NCBI RefSeq assembly: GCF_024198235.1
Contig: NZ_JAKCFB010000022.1
Coordinates: 62,001-126,000, forward strand
Length of the DNA stretch: 64,000 nucleotides
Direction: 5' to 3'
Source of the DNA: Myxococcus dinghuensis
Lineage (GTDB): Bacteria; Myxococcota; Myxococcia; Myxococcales; Myxococcaceae
Shown: in pieces, positions 1-9,236 of the stretch
Layout: the number at the start of each line of letters is the position of its first letter
Position numbering within the stretch: position 1 is the first letter of the stretch
Translations under genes and position numbers: made by a program
Notes under the pieces: model-generated
The model's database searches: none
Seen by the model: only the letters and a program-made list of their open reading frames with translations
Told to the model about the DNA's origin: nothing

Positions 1-210
1 AACGTGACCGTGCTCTCCAATGACAGACTCAATCCCTTGTTCGAGGCCACCGTGCAGGCCACCCAGGAGGCCATCCTCAACGCCATGCTCGCGTCGGACA
101 CCATGACCGGCGCCGACGGGACACGCGTGTATGGCTTGCCCAGGGAGCGCCTCCTGAGGGCGATGCAGCGACAGGGCCGCGCGCGAAGCGCGTCACCCGC
201 GAGCCCCTGA
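1..210 (+). CDS. P1-family (DmpA-type) peptidase, C-terminal fragment
   Basis: Only the last 69 residues of this gene lie in the window; the open frame runs in from the left edge and stops with TGA at 208-210. The tail (LNPLFEATVQATQEAI, then DTMTGADG and RVYGLP) is the typical end of P1-family peptidases related to Ochrobactrum DmpA, self-cleaving N-terminal-nucleophile aminopeptidases acting on D- or beta-amino acid N termini. The autocleavage site and the nucleophile are upstream of the window, so activity cannot be judged. The family call rests on this short but well conserved tail. The GTG at position 4 is internal and not a start. Confidence 0.75.
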   Translation, partial: NVTVLSNDRLNPLFEATVQATQEAILNAMLASDTMTGADGTRVYGLPRERLLRAMQRQGRARSASPASP

Positions 211-372
211 AACATTTCGACGAGCAGGCCCGAGGGTGTGCCGGAAGGTGCGAGCACGCCCTCCTCCTCGGCACTCCAGGAGACATGCGTCCGAGCGGCT
301 CTGGTGCATACGCAACCCTGCATGGCGCGTTGTGGATGACGCCCCCGCGCGAATCGTGATTAAGGAAATGGG

Positions 373-2103
373 ATGCGCTTCTCCTTCTTCGCGACGCCAT
401 CGACCCTGAAGAAGCTCTACAGCCCCGACTCGACGAAGGTCCTCCTCGCTGGAGGATTCAACGGATACTGGAACTTCGGGGACATGTTGATGCTCCAGGG
501 CGTGGTGCGGTGGCACCAGGCGCGTCCGGAGAATGAAGTCGTCGCGCCCCTGCACGAGCTGGGCAGGGTGGCCGACACGCAGTACCTCGAGCAGCTCCGG
601 CGGGTGATGGGCGCGGAGGACTTCGTCGTCTACACGGCCGAGTCGGGCCCGGAGGCCGTGCGCAAGGCGGTGGAGCTGGGGTTGGAGCCGGTGGTGCCCC
701 AGCACCTGCGCGGCGCCTCGCGGATGCATGTCTATGGCGGGGGCTACTTCAACCGCTTCTGGGGCGAGAACATGCTCGCGCTCCTCGAGGCGACGCTGCG
801 CGCCTGGCTGCCGGGCCACTACGTCCTGTCCGGGCTCCAGGTCGGCCCGGAGTTCGCCAGCCACTTCGCGGCGCACGCCCAGCAGTGGCAGCCGGCGCTC
901 GTCGGCTGTCGGGACACCGAATCGGTCGCGGCGTTGACCACGTGCGGCCTGGAGGCCCACCTCTCCGGAGACGACGCGCTGGAGGAGCTGACTCGGGCCG
1001 CGGAGGAGGACACGCGCAAGGGGCCGCGCGCCGCCCACCCGGGGCGCTTCGCGCTGCACATGAACCTCTCCGGCTACGTCTACGCGCAAGGGGGCGAGGA
1101 CGGCGAGGCGGAGGCCCCGCCCGCGGTCCAGATGAACGAGCAGCTCCAGACGCTGCGGGCCCACATGGGTGACAGCGCCGTCCCCGTCGTCCTCAACGCC
1201 TACATCGACGAGCGCCCCAGCGTGGAGGACAGCGTCGCCACGATGCGCCGGACGTCCTTCCCGGAGCTGTTTCCCCGCGCGGGTGTCATCGACGTGGTGG
1301 GACTGCTCCTCCAGGGGCGACTGCCCGAGGCCATCGAGCAGATCCGCCAGTGCGAGCTGCTCGTCGCCTCGTCGTACCATGTCACGCTGCTGGGCAAGGT
1401 CGCGGGCGTGCCCACGCACCTGTTCGCCTTCAACGCGTACTACCGACAGAAGAAGGCGGGCCTGGAGGAGCCGGAGCTCTCCCTCCCGTCGTTCCTCACG
1501 GAGGACCGGGAGCGCGTCCGGGCGCGCAGCCAGGACTACGTGACGCACCAACTGGCCCTGCGCCACGCGTGGCTGGAGCGGATGGAGGCCTGCCTGCGCC
1601 AGCCCGTCCCGGCCGTCAGTTGGGTGACCCGCGCCACGCGGTGGCTCGAGGACACGCGAGGCGAGCTGCGGGAGGTGCAGCGGCTGCGCGGCGAGGAGGC
1701 CCGCGCGACCGAGCAGGTGCGCGAGCAGCATCGGACGCTCGCGTCCCGCTACGACCTCCAGGAGACGCGCCTGCGCGAGCTGGAAGCGCAGCGGGACGCG
1801 TGGAGGGCGGACCGCGCGGAGCTGGAGGCGCGGCGCGACGAGTGGGAGACGGGCCGCGCGGAGCTCGCGGCGCTGCGCGAACAGCGCGACGTCCTCACGG
1901 CCCGGGTCCAGCAATACGAGGCGCTCGAAGAGCAGCTTCGCTCCACGCAGGCGGCGCTGCTCGCCCATCAGGACTCGGAGCGCCCGTTGCGACACCAGTT
2001 GGTGGACGACCTCAACGAGCGACTGATGAGGGCCGGGGGCCCCCGCGCCTACGGCGCGCTCAAGCAGCTGGTGCGCGTGGCCGTGGGGCGCAGGAGGCGG
2101 TAG
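373..2103 (+). CDS. Polysaccharide pyruvyl transferase-family protein with C-terminal coiled coil
   Basis: The 576-residue protein starts at an ATG preceded by AAGGAA. Residues about 22-440 look like the polysaccharide pyruvyl transferase fold: an N-terminal glycine segment with NFGD (residues 34-37) and, late in the domain, a V-A-S-S-Y-H-V segment followed by a GVP loop, the pattern that binds sugar-nucleotide-type substrates in the family. Members add pyruvyl ketals to surface polysaccharides. Residues about 440-545 are a long charged heptad-like helix (many ERLREL-type stretches), which ordinary family members lack. No other polysaccharide genes are adjacent, so the acceptor is unknown. 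It converges with the DUF885 gene, leaving 9 bp between stops. Confidence 0.65.
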   Translation: MRFSFFATPSTLKKLYSPDSTKVLLAGGFNGYWNFGDMLMLQGVVRWHQARPENEVVAPLHELGRVADTQYLEQLRRVMGAEDFVVYTAESGPEAVRKAVELGLEPVVPQHLRGASRMHVYGGGYFNRFWGENMLALLEATLRAWLPGHYVLSGLQVGPEFASHFAAHAQQWQPALVGCRDTESVAALTTCGLEAHLSGDDALEELTRAAEEDTRKGPRAAHPGRFALHMNLSGYVYAQGGEDGEAEAPPAVQMNEQLQTLRAHMGDSAVPVVLNAYIDERPSVEDSVATMRRTSFPELFPRAGVIDVVGLLLQGRLPEAIEQIRQCELLVASSYHVTLLGKVAGVPTHLFAFNAYYRQKKAGLEEPELSLPSFLTEDRERVRARSQDYVTHQLALRHAWLERMEACLRQPVPAVSWVTRATRWLEDTRGELREVQRLRGEEARATEQVREQHRTLASRYDLQETRLRELEAQRDAWRADRAELEARRDEWETGRAELAALREQRDVLTARVQQYEALEEQLRSTQAALLAHQDSERPLRHQLVDDLNERLMRAGGPRAYGALKQLVRVAVGRRRR

Positions 2104-2112
2104 GCCCGCCCC

Positions 2113-3924
2113 TCACTTCCCGACGGCCGTGGTCTTCGTCGCGGACTTCTGGCCGGCGATCCACGCGTCGACCTTCCGCTCCAGCACGTCCAGCGGCAGC
2201 GAGCCCCCGAGCAGCACCACGTCGTGGAACTCGCGGACGTCGAAGCGCGCGCCCAGGGCCTCTTCCGCGCGCGTGCGCAGCTCGCGAATCTTGAGCTGGC
2301 CGACCTTGTACGCGAGCGCCTGTCCCGGCCACGCGATGTAGCGGTCCACCTCGTTGGTGATGTCCAACTGCTGGCGGGGCGCGTTCTCCATGAAGTAGTC
2401 GAGCGCCTGCTGCCGCGTCCACCGCTTGGCGTGCATGCCGGTGTCGACGACCAGCCGCACCGCGCGCCACATGTCGTAGGAGAGCTGGCCGAACTTGTCG
2501 TACGGGTCGGAGTAGAGGCCCAGCTCGTCCCCCAGCGTCTCGCAGTAGAGCGCCCAGCCCTCGCCGTACGCGACGTAGTAGCCGTAGCGACGGAAGTCGG
2601 GCAGCCCCGTCTGCTCGGTGGCCAGTGAGGTCTGGAAGTGGTGACCGGGCACGGCCTCGTGCAGCGTGAGGGGGATCATCTCCCATCGCGGGCGCGTCTC
2701 CGGCCGGTACAGGTTCACCAGGTACGTGCCGGGGCGCGAGCCGTCCGTCGCCGCCGGATAGTAGAAGCCCGTCGTCACGTCGGGCGCCATGTCCGCGGGC
2801 GTCGGCTCCACCGCGTAGGGCTGGCGGGGATGCGTCTTGAACAGGCGCACCAGCGTGGGGTCGATGCGCTTGGCGAGCGCCCGGTAGTGCAGGAGCAGGT
2901 CGTCCCCGGTGGCGTGGTAGAACCTCGGGTCCGTGCGCAGGAAGTGGAAGAACTCCGCGAGCGTCCCCTGGAAGCCCGTGCGCCGCATGATGGCTTCCAT
3001 CTCCGTCCGGATGCGCTTCACCTCGGACAGGCCCAGGGCGTGGATCTGCTCCGGCGTCAGGTCCGTCGTGGTGAACTTGCGCGCGAAGAAGGCATACGTC
3101 TCCTCGCCTTCCGGCAACTGCCAGATGCCCACCTGCTGGCTCGAGCCGGGGAGGTACTCGGCGGTCAGGAACTGGTGGAACCGCCGCAGCGCGGGCACCA
3201 CGCCCTTCTGGATGGCGTCGCGCGCCAGCGCGGACAGCCGCTCCTGCTCCGCCGGGGGGATGCTCGCGGGGAAGCGCCGGAAGGGGCTGTAGAAGCCGCT
3301 CTTCGCCGGGTCGTCCACGAGCTGCCGCTCCACCTGCGCGGGGACGCGCTGGAGGATGACCTGGGGGTGGACGCGCTTCTCGCGCAGGCCCTCGCGCATC
3401 AACGCCGTCACCTGGTCCACGTAGGTCGAGAACCCGCCCAGCCGCACGAGCCAGTCCTCGTAGTCCTTCACCGTCTCGAAGCGCAGCGTGTCCGCGAGCT
3501 GGTAGGCCGTCTGGACGCCCGGCGGCTGCTTGATGCCCTCCGGGATTCCCCCCACCTGGTTCGTGGGCAGCAGGTACCACTTGAACGCGTGCTCCTCCAC
3601 CCACGTCTCGTAGTCGCGGCGGAACAGGTCGAGGTTCAACTGGTCCTCGGCGGACAGCTTCGCCCGGTCGAGCTTCTTCAACCGCTCCAGCACCTGGAGC
3701 GAATGCCGGTGGTCCGCCTCGATGGCCCGCGGGCTCAGGTCGTCCCAGCGCCCGTTCCACCGCCGGTCCCCCTGCACCGAGGCATACGTGGGGCTCTGCG
3801 CGAGCTGGTACTGCCATTCCTCGGAGATGAGCGTGTGCAGCGCGGTCGTCGCATCCATCTTCTTGGCCTCCGCCTCCAGGGAGAACACCAGGGCGATACC
3901 CAGGGTGAGTCGCAGCAGGTTCAC
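2113..3924 (-). CDS. DUF885-family putative zinc metallopeptidase, exported
   Basis: This 603-residue protein has a hydrophobic N-terminal signal segment (residues 2-20) ending in AEA, so it is probably exported. The diagnostic motifs of DUF885 are present: HEAVPGHH near residue 420, a gluzincin-like HExxH variant, and GEGWALYCE near residue 455 supplying the downstream Glu ligand. Length matches the family (about 550-620). The start is GTG at 3924-3922, which overlaps the TGA stop of the upstream helicase gene as GTGA, so the two are translationally coupled. The substrate is unknown for the family; peptide or carboxylic-acid hydrolysis is the usual inference. Confidence 0.8.
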   Translation of the reverse strand: MNLLRLTLGIALVFSLEAEAKKMDATTALHTLISEEWQYQLAQSPTYASVQGDRRWNGRWDDLSPRAIEADHRHSLQVLERLKKLDRAKLSAEDQLNLDLFRRDYETWVEEHAFKWYLLPTNQVGGIPEGIKQPPGVQTAYQLADTLRFETVKDYEDWLVRLGGFSTYVDQVTALMREGLREKRVHPQVILQRVPAQVERQLVDDPAKSGFYSPFRRFPASIPPAEQERLSALARDAIQKGVVPALRRFHQFLTAEYLPGSSQQVGIWQLPEGEETYAFFARKFTTTDLTPEQIHALGLSEVKRIRTEMEAIMRRTGFQGTLAEFFHFLRTDPRFYHATGDDLLLHYRALAKRIDPTLVRLFKTHPRQPYAVEPTPADMAPDVTTGFYYPAATDGSRPGTYLVNLYRPETRPRWEMIPLTLHEAVPGHHFQTSLATEQTGLPDFRRYGYYVAYGEGWALYCETLGDELGLYSDPYDKFGQLSYDMWRAVRLVVDTGMHAKRWTRQQALDYFMENAPRQQLDITNEVDRYIAWPGQALAYKVGQLKIRELRTRAEEALGARFDVREFHDVVLLGGSLPLDVLERKVDAWIAGQKSATKTTAVGK

Positions 3925-6872
3925 GCGAACAGCTCCAGGAGGTCCTCACGGGTGATGGCGGCCGCGCCAGCCGCCTCGCTCAGCGCCGCCTCGACGAGCG
4001 CGCGCTTCTTGTCCTGCAGCCCCAGGATGCGCTCCTCCACGGTGCCCTGGGACACCAGGCGGTACACGTTCACCGGCCGCTCCTGGCCGATGCGGTGCGC
4101 GCGGTCCGCCGCCTGCGCCTCCACGGCCGGGTTCCACCACGGGTCCACCAGGAACACGTGGTCCGCCGCGGTGAGGTTGAGGCCCGTGCCGCCCGCCTTC
4201 AGCGACATGAGCAGCACCGGCGGCCCGTCCTCCGCCTGGAAGCGGGCGGTCACCTCGCCCCGGTTCGACGTGGTGCCGTCCAACCGGTCGAACGTGATGC
4301 CCGCCTGCTTCAGCGCGGGCTCGATGAGGTCCAGCAGCGACGTCCACTGCGAGAAGACCAGCGCCTTGTGTCCTTCGGAGACGGCGGTGGAGAGCGCCTC
4401 CACCAGCGTCTCCACCTTCGACGACGAGGTGGCCTGCTGACCGGGCACGAGCGCCGGATGGCACGCGGCCTGCCGCAGCCGCAGCAGGGCCTCCAGCGCC
4501 TTGAGCACGCTGCCGCCGTCGTTGAGCAGCGCGACGACCTCCGCGCGGGTCGCCGCCATCACCGCGTCGTAGATGGAGCGCTCGCGCTCATCCAGCGTCA
4601 CGTGCATCACCGACTCGATGCGCGGCGGCAGCTCCGGCGCGACGTCGCGCTTGAGGCGGCGCAACACGAACGGACGGATGCGCTTGCGCAGCTCGGCGGC
4701 GCTGGCCGCGTTGCCCTCGGAGATGGGCCGGGCCACCTTCTCCTCGAACTGCCGCCGGCCCCCGAGCAGGCCCGGGTTGGAGAAGTGCATGAGGCTCCAC
4801 AGCTCCTCCAGCCGGTTCTCAAGCGGCGTGCCGCTGAGCGCCAGGCGGAAGCCGGACTTGAGCGAGAACGCGGCCCGAGCCACCTGGCTCTCCGGGTTCT
4901 TGATGGCCTGGGCCTCGTCCAGCACCACCGCGCTCCACTCCCGCGCCCCCAGCACCGCCGCGTCCAGGCGGAGGATGGCGTAGGTGGTGAGCGTCACGTC
5001 GGCGGACTCGTCCAGGGCGCGGCCCGGGCCGTGGTAGACGCTCACGCGCAGCGACGGACGGAAGCGCTTGAGCTCCGCGGCCCAGTTGGGCAGCACGCTG
5101 GTGGGGCAGACGACGAGCGAGCGCGGCCCCAGCACGCACAGCGTCTGGAGCGTCTTTCCCAGGCCCATGTCGTCCGCGAGGATGCCGCCCAGCCCCGCGC
5201 TCTTGAGGAAGCCCAGCCAACCGACACCCTGCTGCTGGTAGTGGCGCAGCGACGCGGTGAGGTCCTCCGGCAGCACCGGCGCGGGCAGCTTCTCGAAGCC
5301 CTCCACGAGCGGCGCCAGCCGATCCAACCCCGGAGGCGGCGGCTGCTCCAGTGTCTCGCACAGCGCGGACAACTGCGGCAGCGCGTGGTTGGAGACGCGC
5401 CCATCCGCCTGCCGCGCGGCCAGCAGGTCCGCCACCCGCGCGCCGTGCTTCTCCAGCCACGCGCGGGGCAGCGGCGCCCAGCCGCCGCCCACCAGCGGCA
5501 CCAGGCCCAAGCCCTCCGTCCACGCGCGGACGACCGCCGCCGCGTCCACGGAGCGCGCCTCGCCCTTGCCGCCCTCCACCTGGAACTCGAGCGTGAAGCG
5601 CACGTCCGGGATGCCCGCCGCGGTGCTGCCCGCCTCCACGGCGAGGCGGGGCACCAGCCGCACGTCCGGGCTCACCACCGAGGCCCCGTCTCCCGCCAGG
5701 TCCCCTCCCCAGCGCCGCAGCTTGTCCGCCCAGCGCACCATCTCCGGCCCCGCCACCGTCACCCGGCGACCGGGCACCAGGTTGAGCTCGTCGCGAAGCT
5801 GATGGACCAGCCGCTGCTCCAGCGCCTCGTCGCGCAGGGGCACCGCGCCCTTCAGGTACACCATGCGCCCGTTGTCGATGCGCACCGTCGGCGGCGCGCC
5901 GTAGACCAGCGTGGGCAGGACGGACAGGCCCGCGTCGAGCTGGTGCAGCTCTAAGAGGATGCGCGGCTTGAGCTCGCGGTCCACCGGCGGCACGCGCCGC
6001 GTGCGCACGTCCACCGGCATGCGCCGCGCCAGCTCCGGCAGGACCTTCGACGTCAGCTCCCCCAGGTTCTCCCCCGAATACGTGCGGACGATGGGGAGGT
6101 TCTGGAGCCACGGCCCCGTCATGCCCGTCTCCCCCAGGCGCGCCAGCGCGTCCCCCACCCTCGCCACGCCGGGACTCACGACCTCCGAGACCCGCGAGTC
6201 CCGCGTCACCGTCACCACGAACTGGCCGCCGCGCTCCTCGACCACGGCGCGCGGGACGACGACCTCGTCGGGGACCGCCACGGGGCGCCCCTCCAGGAGG
6301 ACGTTGCGCGCGGACACCAGCACCTTGAGCACGGCGTCGAGCGTCTCCGGCGAGAGCGTCCCCCGCGTGCGCCGCTGCTCGAGGATGCGGTCGGCGAGGA
6401 TGTCCGCCTGCTCCACCTGGAGCGTCGCGGCCTGCGCGGGCTTCGCGAGCACCGACGCGAGGCTGCCCTCCAACGCCTCCTCCCGACCATCCGCGTGGAC
6501 CAACGTCCTGCGCAGCGACAGCCCCTCCGGGGTGCGGGTGAAGTGGTACACGAGCCGGGACCACCGGTTCGCCGCCGTCTCCATCGGCGCGTCCTGCCGC
6601 TCGGACTGCTGGAGCGAGATGGCCGCCGCCACCACGTGCTCACAGGGGTCCACGCGGCTGGGGCAATCGCATTCCCAGGCCTCGTCGGCCGGGTACAGGG
6701 CGACCGTGAAGGGCACCGGACGCCCCGCCGAACGGACGCGCAACTCCAACTCGTCCCCCGACTTCGACTGGAGGGCCACCGCCCCGGCGCGGGCGAGGTT
6801 CACTCCGTTGGTCCAGATTCCAGGACGAGCAGCCTTCCGTACGGCTTCGAGCAGTTGAACGGTCGCGGACAT
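3921..6872 (-). CDS. SWIM zinc-finger SNF2/DEAD-like helicase
   Basis: The 983-residue protein starts at ATG 6872 with GGGAG ten bases upstream. The reading frame stays open for 2.6 kb further upstream but that stretch is antisense to other genes and is not coding. Domains in order: a SWIM-type zinc finger (CDC...CEH) at about residues 64-78, a central family-specific region, then an SNF2 ATPase with Walker A DMGLGKT near 565-572, DEAQ as Walker B, SGTPLENR as motif III, and a helicase C domain with GGTGLNLT and DRAHRIGQ. Such proteins are ATP-dependent DNA translocases of the RapA/Snf2 group. The gene stop overlaps the DUF885 start. Confidence 0.9.
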   Translation of the reverse strand: MSATVQLLEAVRKAARPGIWTNGVNLARAGAVALQSKSGDELELRVRSAGRPVPFTVALYPADEAWECDCPSRVDPCEHVVAAAISLQQSERQDAPMETAANRWSRLVYHFTRTPEGLSLRRTLVHADGREEALEGSLASVLAKPAQAATLQVEQADILADRILEQRRTRGTLSPETLDAVLKVLVSARNVLLEGRPVAVPDEVVVPRAVVEERGGQFVVTVTRDSRVSEVVSPGVARVGDALARLGETGMTGPWLQNLPIVRTYSGENLGELTSKVLPELARRMPVDVRTRRVPPVDRELKPRILLELHQLDAGLSVLPTLVYGAPPTVRIDNGRMVYLKGAVPLRDEALEQRLVHQLRDELNLVPGRRVTVAGPEMVRWADKLRRWGGDLAGDGASVVSPDVRLVPRLAVEAGSTAAGIPDVRFTLEFQVEGGKGEARSVDAAAVVRAWTEGLGLVPLVGGGWAPLPRAWLEKHGARVADLLAARQADGRVSNHALPQLSALCETLEQPPPPGLDRLAPLVEGFEKLPAPVLPEDLTASLRHYQQQGVGWLGFLKSAGLGGILADDMGLGKTLQTLCVLGPRSLVVCPTSVLPNWAAELKRFRPSLRVSVYHGPGRALDESADVTLTTYAILRLDAAVLGAREWSAVVLDEAQAIKNPESQVARAAFSLKSGFRLALSGTPLENRLEELWSLMHFSNPGLLGGRRQFEEKVARPISEGNAASAAELRKRIRPFVLRRLKRDVAPELPPRIESVMHVTLDERERSIYDAVMAATRAEVVALLNDGGSVLKALEALLRLRQAACHPALVPGQQATSSSKVETLVEALSTAVSEGHKALVFSQWTSLLDLIEPALKQAGITFDRLDGTTSNRGEVTARFQAEDGPPVLLMSLKAGGTGLNLTAADHVFLVDPWWNPAVEAQAADRAHRIGQERPVNVYRLVSQGTVEERILGLQDKKRALVEAALSEAAGAAAITREDLLELFA

Positions 6873-7163
6873 GGCGTGGAAGCTCCCTACGCCCCCCAGA
6901 TGCGTCGCGCAACGCCGATGCGCACCCCTCGCCCCGCTCCCGGACACCCCTCCGCCCGGAGCGTCCAAGAGGCCCCGTGGACTCCCGGCCAGCCGGGCAA
7001 GCCCCGGGCCCGGGAACGTCCTCCCACCGACACCCGCCCTGGCGGCGCGCCGGCGCCCGAATCCCTCCCATCCGGCCCCGGGTCCAGGACATTGCAACCG
7101 GACTACAGTTGCGCGGCCGGGGCTCCGCGCAATCCCGCGAGGAGCCCGGGCGAAGGAGACCCC

Positions 7164-7550
7164 ATGTCCCTGCTCAGCCGTGCGCTGCCCCTCAGCCTCG
7201 CCCTCGCGCTGTCGTTCACCTCCGCCCTCGTCACCGCGGAGCCGTCCTCCGTCGAAGCCACCCAGTCCGAGGAGCGCCTCTCCTCCGCCGAGGCCACGCC
7301 GGAGGCCCAGGACGCCGCCAACCTCGCCTGTGTCGCCGTGCGGTGCTCGTCCGAGGCGGAATGCTGGAACGCCTGCCCCACCGCGCAGGATGTTGCCTGT
7401 GTCAACAATGGGTGCAAGTACACCCTGCCCGGCGGCGGTGGTGGGGGCGGTGGAGGCCCCACCTGCCCCGCGACGCGATGCATCGACGACTCGGATTGCA
7501 TCTGCAGCGGGCGGCAGGGCTACTGCGACGTCCGGGTCTGCCGTTACTGA
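7164..7550 (+). CDS. Small secreted cysteine-rich protein
   Basis: The 128-residue product has a clear signal peptide (positive start, then LPLSLALALSFTSALVTAEP) and AAGGAG about eight bases before the ATG. The mature part has 12 cysteines in two blocks separated by a run of nine glycines (about residues 90-98): block one is CV-RC-EC-AC-AC-GC, block two TC-RC-DC-IC-YC-VC. The pattern looks like a disulfide-bonded secreted protein of the kind common in myxobacteria. No catalytic motif is visible and the function is unknown. The gene is followed directly by a strong hairpin terminator, so it is probably monocistronic. Confidence 0.75.
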   Translation: MSLLSRALPLSLALALSFTSALVTAEPSSVEATQSEERLSSAEATPEAQDAANLACVAVRCSSEAECWNACPTAQDVACVNNGCKYTLPGGGGGGGGGPTCPATRCIDDSDCICSGRQGYCDVRVCRY

Positions 7551-7558
7551 TTGTTGAC

Positions 7559-7591
7559 GCGCCCGGGCCCACATCGCCTGGGCCCGGGCGC
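7559..7591 (+). terminator. Hairpin terminator after the Cys-rich protein gene
   Basis: A perfect 13-bp inverted repeat (7559-7571 and 7579-7591, GCGCCCGGGCCCA arms) with a 7-base loop begins 9 bases after the stop codon. There is no T tract, as is common in GC-rich genomes. Confidence 0.7.
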
Positions 7592-7655
7592 GGAAGTATC
7601 GTCTGCCGCTTGCCACCGGGCCGACCCACGTCGGCCCCTGCTCGATGGGGGTCCC

Positions 7656-9101
7656 ATGCATCTGGACGATTACACGCGGTATGACGCGCTGGGGTTGGCG
7701 GAGCTGGTTGGTCGCGGAGAAGTGACGCCCACGGAGTTGCTGAACGCGGCGCTCGCGGCGGTCGCGAAGGTCAACCCGAAGCTCAACGCGGTCATCGACG
7801 TCCGCGAGGCGGACGCGAGGAACCTGCTTCAGACGGACTTGCTGAATGGCCCCTTCAAGGGGGTCCCCTTCCTCATCAAGGACCTGGCGCTGCACGCGGC
7901 CGGCATCCCCACGGACCTGGGCAGCCGGCTGGCGAAGGGGCTCCTGTTCTCTCACGACACGACGCTGATGGCGCACTACCGGCGCGCCGGCCTCATCCTG
8001 ATGGGCAGGACGAACACGCCGGAGTTCGGGAACAACGCCAGCACGGAGCCGGTGCTCCACGGCCCCACGCGCAACCCGTGGGACCCGACGCGCAGCCCGG
8101 GCGGCTCCAGCGGCGGCACCGCGGCGGCGGTGGCGGCGGGCATCGTCCCCATGGGCCACGGCAACGACGGCGGCGGCTCGCTGCGCATCCCCGCCTCGCA
8201 CTGTGCCCTGTTCGGGTTGAAGCCGACGCGCGGCCGCATCTCCGTGGGCCCGGACATGGCCGAGGCCATCCAGGGCATCGCCGTGGAGCACGTGCTCTCG
8301 CGCTCGGTCCGCGACAGCGCGGCCATGCTCGACGCGTCGCAAGGCCCGGCGGTGGGAGACCCGTACTTCGCGCCGCCCCCGGAGCGCCCCTACCTGGAGG
8401 ACGTCCAACGCGAGCCGCGGCGCCTGCGCATCGCGCTGAGCCGCACGCCCGGCTCCGGGGCCACGGTCGACAAGGACTGCGTGGCCGCGGTGGAGGACGC
8501 GGCGCGGCTGTGCGCGTCCCTGGGTCACGACATCATCGAGGACGCCCCCGTCTACGACGACGCGGCGATGCTGGACGGGCTCGTCTCCGTCTGGTCGTCG
8601 TTCATGGCGCTCTGGGCGGAGGGGCTCGGCGGGGCGCTCGGCCGCGAGGCGGGACCGGACACGCTGGAGGCGACCACCTGGGCGGCGGTGCAGCACGGCC
8701 GCGCCATGAAGGCGTCGGACCTCCAGCAGGCCTCGGCCACGTTCAACACCGTGTCGCGCGCGGTGGGGGCGTTCTTCAACACCTATGACCTGCTGTTGAC
8801 CCCCACGACGGGCATCGTGCCGCCCAAGCTGGGCGTGCTCGACGCCAACACGCCCCGCACGGCCGCCGAGTGGTACCGCCACGTCTTCACGCTGAATCCC
8901 TTCACGGTGCTCTTCAACGTCACCGGGCAGCCGGCGATGTCCGTCCCGCTCCACTGGAACGCGGAGGGGCTCCCCATCGGGGTCCAGTTCGTCGGCCACT
9001 ACGCGGACGAGTCCACCCTGTTCCGGCTGGCGGGTCAGCTCGAGCAGGCCCGCCCCTGGTCCGTGCGCCGGCCGCCCATCCACGCGGCGAACGAGGGCTG
9101 A
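7656..9101 (+). CDS. Amidase-signature family hydrolase
   Basis: This 481-residue enzyme of the amidase signature family carries the catalytic Lys75 (PFLIKD), the Gly/Ser segment PGGSSGGT (149-155) with the cis-Ser, and the nucleophile Ser175 in DGGGSLRIPAS. Such Ser-cisSer-Lys hydrolases cut amide bonds of diverse small amides; the length is typical. The ATG at 7656, preceded by GGGGGT, is chosen because the protein aligns with the family from MHLDDYTRYDALGLAELV; the open frame extends upstream through a terminator. No amide substrate can be inferred from context. A second, unrelated-context amidase lies at 56394. Confidence 0.85.
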   Translation: MHLDDYTRYDALGLAELVGRGEVTPTELLNAALAAVAKVNPKLNAVIDVREADARNLLQTDLLNGPFKGVPFLIKDLALHAAGIPTDLGSRLAKGLLFSHDTTLMAHYRRAGLILMGRTNTPEFGNNASTEPVLHGPTRNPWDPTRSPGGSSGGTAAAVAAGIVPMGHGNDGGGSLRIPASHCALFGLKPTRGRISVGPDMAEAIQGIAVEHVLSRSVRDSAAMLDASQGPAVGDPYFAPPPERPYLEDVQREPRRLRIALSRTPGSGATVDKDCVAAVEDAARLCASLGHDIIEDAPVYDDAAMLDGLVSVWSSFMALWAEGLGGALGREAGPDTLEATTWAAVQHGRAMKASDLQQASATFNTVSRAVGAFFNTYDLLLTPTTGIVPPKLGVLDANTPRTAAEWYRHVFTLNPFTVLFNVTGQPAMSVPLHWNAEGLPIGVQFVGHYADESTLFRLAGQLEQARPWSVRRPPIHAANEG

Positions 9102-9111
9102 CGCGCCACCC

Positions 9112-9128
9112 GAGCGCCCCCGGCGCTC
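9112..9128 (+). terminator. Short hairpin after amidase gene
   Basis: GAGCGCC (9112-9118) and GGCGCTC (9122-9128) form a 7-bp stem with a 3-base loop, 11 bases downstream of the amidase stop. It is probably a terminator, though there is no T tract. Confidence 0.4.
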
Positions 9129-9236
9129 AGGAGGCGACACGCGGCGTGCCCCCCGAGACGAACGGTGGACACGCCGCCCCCGTATCCACGTGAGCGGCGG
9201 CCCCTGCCCCGCTATGGTCGCGGGCCTGACGCCGCC

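Noticed and set aside
193..1995. Long minus-strand reading frame (600 codons) opposite the pyruvyl-transferase-like gene
   Set aside because: It is the antisense shadow of a high-GC coding frame, with Arg/Leu-rich composition and no recognisable domain.
7433..7454. Phase-variable simple repeat in the polyglycine tract
   Set aside because: The GGN codons vary in the third base, so the tract is not a uniform repeat likely to slip often.
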